Source of the DNA: a virus
Virus record (IMG/VR): IMGVR_UViG_3300034107_000193
Coordinates: 1-24,897 of that record
DNA length: 24,897 nt
Reading direction: 5' to 3' (one strand)
In this document: piece by piece, positions 21,801-24,897 of the stretch
Numbering within the stretch: the stretch's first letter is position 1
How the letters are laid out: each line of letters begins with the position of its first letter
The notes under the pieces: generated by a model
The model's input: the letters and a program-made list of their open reading frames with translations, nothing else
Databases searched by the model: none
Told to the model about the DNA's origin: nothing
Program-made: the position numbers and the translations under genes

Positions 21801-24676
21801 GCGAACTCGACGGCATCCTCTCCGTCCTCCCGCCAGAAGTGCGCGGCAGGGTGGGGGGCTACACCAAGCTCGCCGGGATCGCCCCGCACGATGTCCTCAA
21901 AGACGGGGTGAAGGTCAGCGAAGTCAGCGGGATGAATGGCGCGATCATCAGCGCATGGATGCGCGAGGGACAGAACATCGGGCAGGCAGGCAAGCAGGTC
22001 TCCCTCCCTCCCGGCTACACCGCCACCGAGAACCTCTCCACCAAGCGTGCCGACAAAGTAATCGCTGACTTCTTCCGCGACCGCATCAAACGCATGGACA
22101 CCGAACTCGAAAAAGTGCTGGTGCGCGAATACACCGAGGCCATCACCAAGGTCGTGAAGCAATCCCGCCCGAAGGCCGGTGACAACGGTGTCCGCAAATC
22201 CACGCTCGGAGCCGAGACGCAGAAGTTCGCCGACACGGTCCTCCGTGCTACGCTCCTCGATGACGAGGCTACTGCCAAGCGCATGGCCGAGATCGAGGCC
22301 GCGCTCACTATGCCGGATGCCACCGCCGAAGACATCTCCGCTCTCTCCGAAGAGTGGTCGATCCTCAACACCTTTGGCGACCTCGACAACCGCTCCTCCG
22401 AGACGCTCGCGCAAGGACTCGACTGGCTCAAGGGACAATTCCAAATGGGCCGCGAAGCATGGCGCATAAAAGAGCAGGCCCGCATCGACGAGCAGAGGGC
22501 GCGTAACGCAGCGACCATCGAGTGGCTCGGCAAAGGCACAGCCAAAAAACGCTTCGCCGACAAGGGACTCATGCAGCGGATCGGTGAAACGGCAAACAAC
22601 TACCTCCTCGATCACGCCAGTTTCGAGCAGTTCGTCAGCGCCTTTTTACCACAAGAGATCGCATCCAACTTCTCAGAGCGGCTCCGCAAGGCCGACATGG
22701 CCGCGCAGTCAGCGGAAATCCGCGATGGCAAAGGCATCCTCGATGCCGTCCGGGCAGGAGCAAAGGCCGCGAATATGTCCGCAGGCGAGGCCATGCTCTG
22801 GCTCAAGGCCGATCAGAAAAATGCCGTCTCCTACCTTGAAGGTCGAAAGGTCAAAGACGAGCGCATCGCCATCGACCTCGCCCAAAAGATCGTCACCGGC
22901 GAGGCGGACCGCAGCAAGCTCACCGAGGCCGATGTCGAGACACTCCGCAACGAACTCGCAGCACTCCCCGCCGACACGCAAAAGGAATTCGTCACCATCA
23001 AGCGTGTCATCTTCCGTGGTGAGGATGTGAAGCTCGACATGTCCCGCGCCAAGGCCATGCAACTCCTGCTCTCATGGAATCAGCCCGATGTCCAAATCAA
23101 GATGCGGAAGGAAGGGTGGACCGATGATAGCGCAGCCGACCTCAATGCGCTCGTCAACGATCCCGTCTCCCGCAAGGTCATGGCCTACGCCAAGGAACTC
23201 TACGGCAAAGGCGCAGGCATCGTGAACCCTGTCTACTCGCGTATGTTCGGCATGAACATGCCACAGGTGAAGAACTACGCCCCAACACGCTTCATCAATG
23301 CTAAGGATTCAAAGGATGTCGGCATCGATGGGTCGCCGTCCGCCACCGGCACGACTCCGGGCTTTGCAAAATCGCGTGTCACCCACTCGGCTAAGATCGC
23401 CCCAGAGGATGCGCTCACCGTAATGCAGGGACACATCGCGCAGCAGGCGCACTGGGTCCACTTCGCCGAACTCGCCCGCGAATTCCGCGCCATCCTTTCC
23501 AACCCAGAGGTGCGCGAATCTCTCAAGCAAACCCACGGAGATGGCGTCCTCAAAAGTGCCGAACTCTGGGCCGACCAATTGGAGCAACGAGGCGGCAACA
23601 AGGCAAAAGAAATTGCGTGGTTTAATCCGATCCTCGGCACGGTTCTGTCCGGCAAAGCTGTCTCATCGCTTGGATTCAACTTGAAGACGCTGGCGATGCA
23701 GTTGGACAACACGGTCCGCTTTGGCCTCGCACTCGACATGAAGCAGATTGTTTCCGCGCTATCCAACCCATCGAAAATCGTGGAGGACATCCAAACCGTG
23801 TGGGAGTCAGATGCTCTTCAGAACCGTCTCCAAGGAGGCGCAACCGCTGAAGCTCGATTCCTCTTCTCCCGCTACGCAGGCAAGCCGAACTTCGCCGCGA
23901 AGATCGCCGAGGCATCGATGACCCCAATCAACTGGCTCGACTCCGCCGGAACATCAATCTCCTCGGCCATCGTCTACCGTGCCAACCTCAACGATGCTCT
24001 TGCCGCAGGCATGCCGGAACAACTCGCCAAACAGACTGCCCTCGACGCCGCCAGCCAAGCCATCTACCGCTTCGCGCAGCCGGTCAGCTTCGGGCAGAAG
24101 AGCATCGTCGAAAACAACGCAAATGTGATGGGGAAAATGTTTTTCCTGTTCATGTCCGATGCACGTTTGAAAACCGCTATCCTCGCCGATGCCGCTCGCG
24201 GTCTGGCCACAGGGAGCGGCGACAAGGGAACCCACATGCGCCGAATCCTTGCCATCGAAACCATGGCCGTGCTTTCCCATGTGGTCTCCAGCGCCTTCCG
24301 TGATGGGTTATCGGATGACGACGATGAGGAAATCTGGAACCTCGGTGGCTTTGCCAAGGCTATGCTCCTCGCCCCGCTCCAAGGGTACTTCTTCGCCGGA
24401 ACTCTCGGTGAGCTTGCAATTTCAAAACTGACAGGTCAGAAGACTTTCAACAGCACCACACAGAATCCACTGCTGTCCGCAATGGAGCAAGCAGCACGGG
24501 CGGGGAACAACTTGGAAGACGCCCTCAACCTCGACGACCCAGACGCCATGACCAAAGAGTGGAACAACATCTTCCGCTCGATGGCGCTCTCGCCAGCAAT
24601 GGCTGCGCCTGCCGTCCTTCTCAACATGGTCAAGCCTGTCATGGGACTCTACGAAAACGCAACAACCGAAGATTGA
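15848..24676 (+). CDS. Giant polyvalent internal virion protein (2942 aa) with ADP-ribosyltransferase-like domain
   Basis: The gene lies in the T7 gp16 position but is more than twice that protein's length (about 1318). Residues 1-400 are helical and charged. About 410-432 (TATALVPFVGPYLAGAAMF) and 548-570 are hydrophobic. An ART-like domain spans about 968-1220: HHGTP at 974-978, IGTGEGAQAWGWGLYFAEE ending near 1007, GIPGIRYLDG at 1189, and YNYVAFDE with E1215. A domain at 1243-1480 is unrecognised. About 1500-1900 is an alpha-helical region with GWYDERVQETI and MDLWYTRTMHRF (from 1719). About 1918-2942 is long helical sequence with hydrophobic segments near the end (2838-2858), like the C-terminal regions of phage large polyvalent proteins. 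NYSI recurs at 968, 1243 and 1914. It is probably ejected into the host. No transglycosylase motif is seen. Confidence 0.78.
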   Translation: MLNVTSTPVELIDDDTATTYYNDLDTLEGAERDSRADALRLWAEQKKSDQKREQFDAVNKIYSDFDGYVNEAGLQDFDEDSRYNIANRQFIASQFEQTPEEQQETYPSFRDKWTESVAGKNGMSEKETFGLIKQGIDARNEVSEAANQIPGDIALSLFDSIGGGDPVDVPKLIETWKTKNAESIKKLPKGWETPLLESAQAFHTETEGMLRDYAEPLKKVYDHFSAVTGRDTERAGETNPKNEEEMNSMVDTLASMPKPVRERAYASVVLGAKKAGQDPKTFMEQWGESWSRTLNMVRTGALTAQEMAAESDLRMLENKETPPDYFISKSTGEKIPLANRAFHDEADLRKVTPEEIATDASKARQKVKRFEIIRELKNVADNQFDPIEKINKGGFLGFMESMAYGSPQGLAYTATALVPFVGPYLAGAAMFSDEYDQLRSQGMNVDQAIQVGSVSAAIQAGLERTGAKALFGKLPVFEKLMRKIGNPARVGKAGSAGVRFLTAATGEQLVEGAQDLTTPLVQDVAEALGADVPEVKWQPILEKWEGSRLDVLAASLPTIFFGTGVASFADNKRFAQFEERQDIYRMTGMDDAAIKKIEDGKDLAEVQQNFQTEFGKLTPENVKAGVAYIEGKITSAQEQQQNPNTHTLTRETLADGSKKFVIRDPKGEVKYTTEDAQSAQIAISELLRNQITGTTRGIFESISFFNQMNEVAGRGEDVQKFLLSDAPRNLLTDYEANPTEQNLNNLFETVRSQGQDINEPAELANFPVLASNQGTLVEGVFRSIIQIQDGATGDKVVRDFSQDNLKRAISEGRITMDWVRENLNQIIPLIESERNTGPALRTETDTDVIESFSDVALAYMTGRIREEQIPEGFRGFLRRMAIVVKDIFRRAYNLKRAIAEGKVDANFESFLADSVGLNQQARVDTASQRISGDVLADTDGKVVFSRAQAQTNAGEIRASNATITGPANYSIAAHHGTPHKVDKFSTAKIGTGEGAQAWGWGLYFAEEKKVAGKYQRSTTEKAKSNPISFEGEYINRSNLANFYDKLSDKEFSALADLLTTGKESDFSGREQAARHLESTGKSDYADALRKSSIEFSGGEGNLYTAEIDVEPEDLLDWDKPLSEQSPKVQAALQSVSDNWLWQDAISGKGGERVGGALYSTLRATFPDAEFSRDGIDASKKASEALLAAGIPGIRYLDGSSRSDGEGTYNYVAFDENLIRITEENGNRIPASEALAAQATGATNYSIGMTVAPLRRDSLSELNKKEMQKRASSAKFIHLQQVIDDVANAYGVKIESRQPVIGGWVESGQISLEVPEAVLFDTDDLEMAQEMAAIVGASAPELQNAVMLWKDDDAGKDTVLEFQAKGADSALAIAKDLNNAGLNGFTYDTKTRKFSLVLAGLPNEAITKVYDYINDQSQTGNIGTRGGTQTRAGVAAFPSESDYRGYLQGARSRADLLQQGQREALLDVVDRAERRIDRYAAALKISEQAKKIQKKLKPPSTSALAIETELKGKKFDNIRQLGLYLDARFNKVFGKPSFEIGGQEGIDIASDAFVYDIIDGLAGDGSGMGWYDERVQETIRELSKLHPEFATDSNALAVYIGILATTSQGYTVVENFKQANKVYNEYKRTGRIPTDFKFAKSSEPINSNLAQIQGLIDENGLDGYAEFMDQEVTGQALRNQFGKTPTGVTLKDTVRGNRVLGPKIGSFFNNLRGQFDTITMDLWYTRTMHRFLGETVVPLDSDKMQNAITKFREELKKDGVRTYGIDLTEALKDDEATVQAGLTLFQRWSRGDNEYTEKGYFKFPDGYKIEKFARGIFSIGGMKGAPQNKTHRQYFAKVVLEAKAKLAKLGMKLTEADMQAIIWYREKNLFARTGVANAAAKPADYLDAVMVARSGAQAQEDIDPADLEAEDGDTNYSIASQSEIDRVNKALGGMNRGPDERLKVYQRAKAKFSKLMAWNSDELAAMADTGSDESQIRRTQILQALGELDGILSVLPPEVRGRVGGYTKLAGIAPHDVLKDGVKVSEVSGMNGAIISAWMREGQNIGQAGKQVSLPPGYTATENLSTKRADKVIADFFRDRIKRMDTELEKVLVREYTEAITKVVKQSRPKAGDNGVRKSTLGAETQKFADTVLRATLLDDEATAKRMAEIEAALTMPDATAEDISALSEEWSILNTFGDLDNRSSETLAQGLDWLKGQFQMGREAWRIKEQARIDEQRARNAATIEWLGKGTAKKRFADKGLMQRIGETANNYLLDHASFEQFVSAFLPQEIASNFSERLRKADMAAQSAEIRDGKGILDAVRAGAKAANMSAGEAMLWLKADQKNAVSYLEGRKVKDERIAIDLAQKIVTGEADRSKLTEADVETLRNELAALPADTQKEFVTIKRVIFRGEDVKLDMSRAKAMQLLLSWNQPDVQIKMRKEGWTDDSAADLNALVNDPVSRKVMAYAKELYGKGAGIVNPVYSRMFGMNMPQVKNYAPTRFINAKDSKDVGIDGSPSATGTTPGFAKSRVTHSAKIAPEDALTVMQGHIAQQAHWVHFAELAREFRAILSNPEVRESLKQTHGDGVLKSAELWADQLEQRGGNKAKEIAWFNPILGTVLSGKAVSSLGFNLKTLAMQLDNTVRFGLALDMKQIVSALSNPSKIVEDIQTVWESDALQNRLQGGATAEARFLFSRYAGKPNFAAKIAEASMTPINWLDSAGTSISSAIVYRANLNDALAAGMPEQLAKQTALDAASQAIYRFAQPVSFGQKSIVENNANVMGKMFFLFMSDARLKTAILADAARGLATGSGDKGTHMRRILAIETMAVLSHVVSSAFRDGLSDDDDEEIWNLGGFAKAMLLAPLQGYFFAGTLGELAISKLTGQKTFNSTTQNPLLSAMEQAARAGNNLEDALNLDDPDAMTKEWNNIFRSMALSPAMAAPAVLLNMVKPVMGLYENATTED
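18647..18661 (+). promoter_or_regulatory. Motif copy f, in frame inside the giant gene
   Basis: GTTTTGGCTGATACC is identical to copy e and again reads VLADT. It lies about 105 bases upstream of the NYSI boundary that opens the ART-like domain, so if active it could make an RNA for the 3' part of the gene. Alternatively it is a shared coding segment. Confidence 0.35.
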
Positions 24677-24686
24677 CACCTCGCCT

Positions 24687-24701
24687 GTTTTGACTGATAC
24701 C
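24687..24701 (+). promoter_or_regulatory. Motif copy d, candidate promoter of the lysis genes
   Basis: GTTTTGACTGATACC is identical to copy a. It lies in the 33-base gap after the giant gene and ends 8 bases before ATG 24710. As at 266, no SD is present between motif and start. The position corresponds to the T7 late promoter region ahead of the tail-fibre and lysis genes. Confidence 0.6.
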
Positions 24702-24709
24702 AAATCAAC

Positions 24710-24880
24710 ATGATAGCACTATTCTACATATTGGATCGTCTCTCGGAGAACTCGACGTGGAGGGGGATTTTGCTGGTCGCCACCGCTCTCGGCGTGTCGC
24801 TTAGTCCGCAGCATCAAGAAGCCATCGTGGGCGCGGGCCTCGGCCTCGTAGGCGCGATAAACATCTTTCGCAAGGGATGA
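24710..24880 (+). CDS. Holin-like small membrane protein
   Basis: The 56-residue product begins MIALFYILDRLSENSTWRG, then has hydrophobic segments ILLVATALGVSLS (about 20-32) and AIVGAGLGLVGAINIF (about 38-53) joined by PQHQE, and ends in a basic RKG. This two-segment layout with a short hydrophilic turn is common in small phage holins of the form RGIL...LGV.LSP......I...GL.LVG.INVFRK. Holins open the inner membrane for endolysin. It follows motif copy d and its stop overlaps the next start as ATGA, consistent with a lysis operon. Confidence 0.7.
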   Translation: MIALFYILDRLSENSTWRGILLVATALGVSLSPQHQEAIVGAGLGLVGAINIFRKG

Positions 24881-24897
24881 CACCGCGCTGGATCGCC
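24877..24897 (+). CDS. 5' end of a gene cut by the window edge, possibly a lysis gene
   Basis: An ATG at 24877 overlaps the holin-like stop as ATGA and stays open to the end of the window, giving MTPRWIA. Only seven codons are visible, so the product cannot be identified. Its coupling to a holin-like gene makes an endolysin, spanin or terminase subunit plausible. Confidence 0.45.

Noticed and set aside
20765-22615. 616-codon open frame on the - strand
   Set aside because: It lies wholly inside the giant virion gene, whose sense frame is uninterrupted and shows clear protein character. Biased codon use in the sense gene explains the missing antisense stops.
1-24897. CRISPR array or insertion sequence
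   Set aside because: No spaced short direct repeats, transposase or terminal inverted repeats were seen; the direct repeats found are in-frame duplications within a gene.

Overview
The window is a stretch of a tailed double-stranded DNA phage genome with the virion-gene order of T7-like podoviruses. All supported genes lie on the + strand, packed end to end with stop/start overlaps. No sequence here names the host. Coding sequence is moderately GC-rich, and many starts lack a Shine-Dalgarno sequence, which would fit a host that relies little on SD initiation.

Layout. Positions 1-1120: the 3' end of a gene in the portal position, a 54-residue protein and the scaffold protein. Positions 1121-1392: a non-coding island with an initiator-tRNA-like gene, two copies of a 15-base motif and a long inverted repeat. 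Positions 1393-2347: major capsid protein followed by a terminator-like hairpin, the place of Tphi in T7. Positions 2368-5378: two genes that together carry four copies of a T7 gp11-like adaptor domain; the last also has a fibre-like C-terminus. Positions 5375-9218: short and long fibre/appendage proteins (YRW module, Ala-rich coiled coil, beta-helix). Positions 9218-9400: a small membrane protein. Positions 9404-12286: a T7 gp12-like nozzle with two carbohydrate-binding-like inserts. Positions 12279-24676: a GNAT-like protein and three internal-virion-type proteins (gp13-gp16 order), the last a 2942-residue polyvalent protein with an ADP-ribosyltransferase-like domain. Positions 24710-24897: a holin-like gene and the start of another gene.

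Expression. The motif GTTTTGACTGATACC, or a one-base variant, precedes the scaffold gene, precedes the capsid gene twice, and precedes the holin-like gene. Together with the hairpin after the capsid gene this mirrors the T7 late promoters and Tphi, so the motif is most simply a late phage promoter. Two further near-copies sit in frame inside virion genes.

The most unusual items are the initiator-like tRNA between scaffold and capsid genes, the fourfold tandem adaptor array whose gene boundary cuts through a repeat unit, the six-copy motif, and the giant ejected-type protein with recurrent NYSI domain boundaries.
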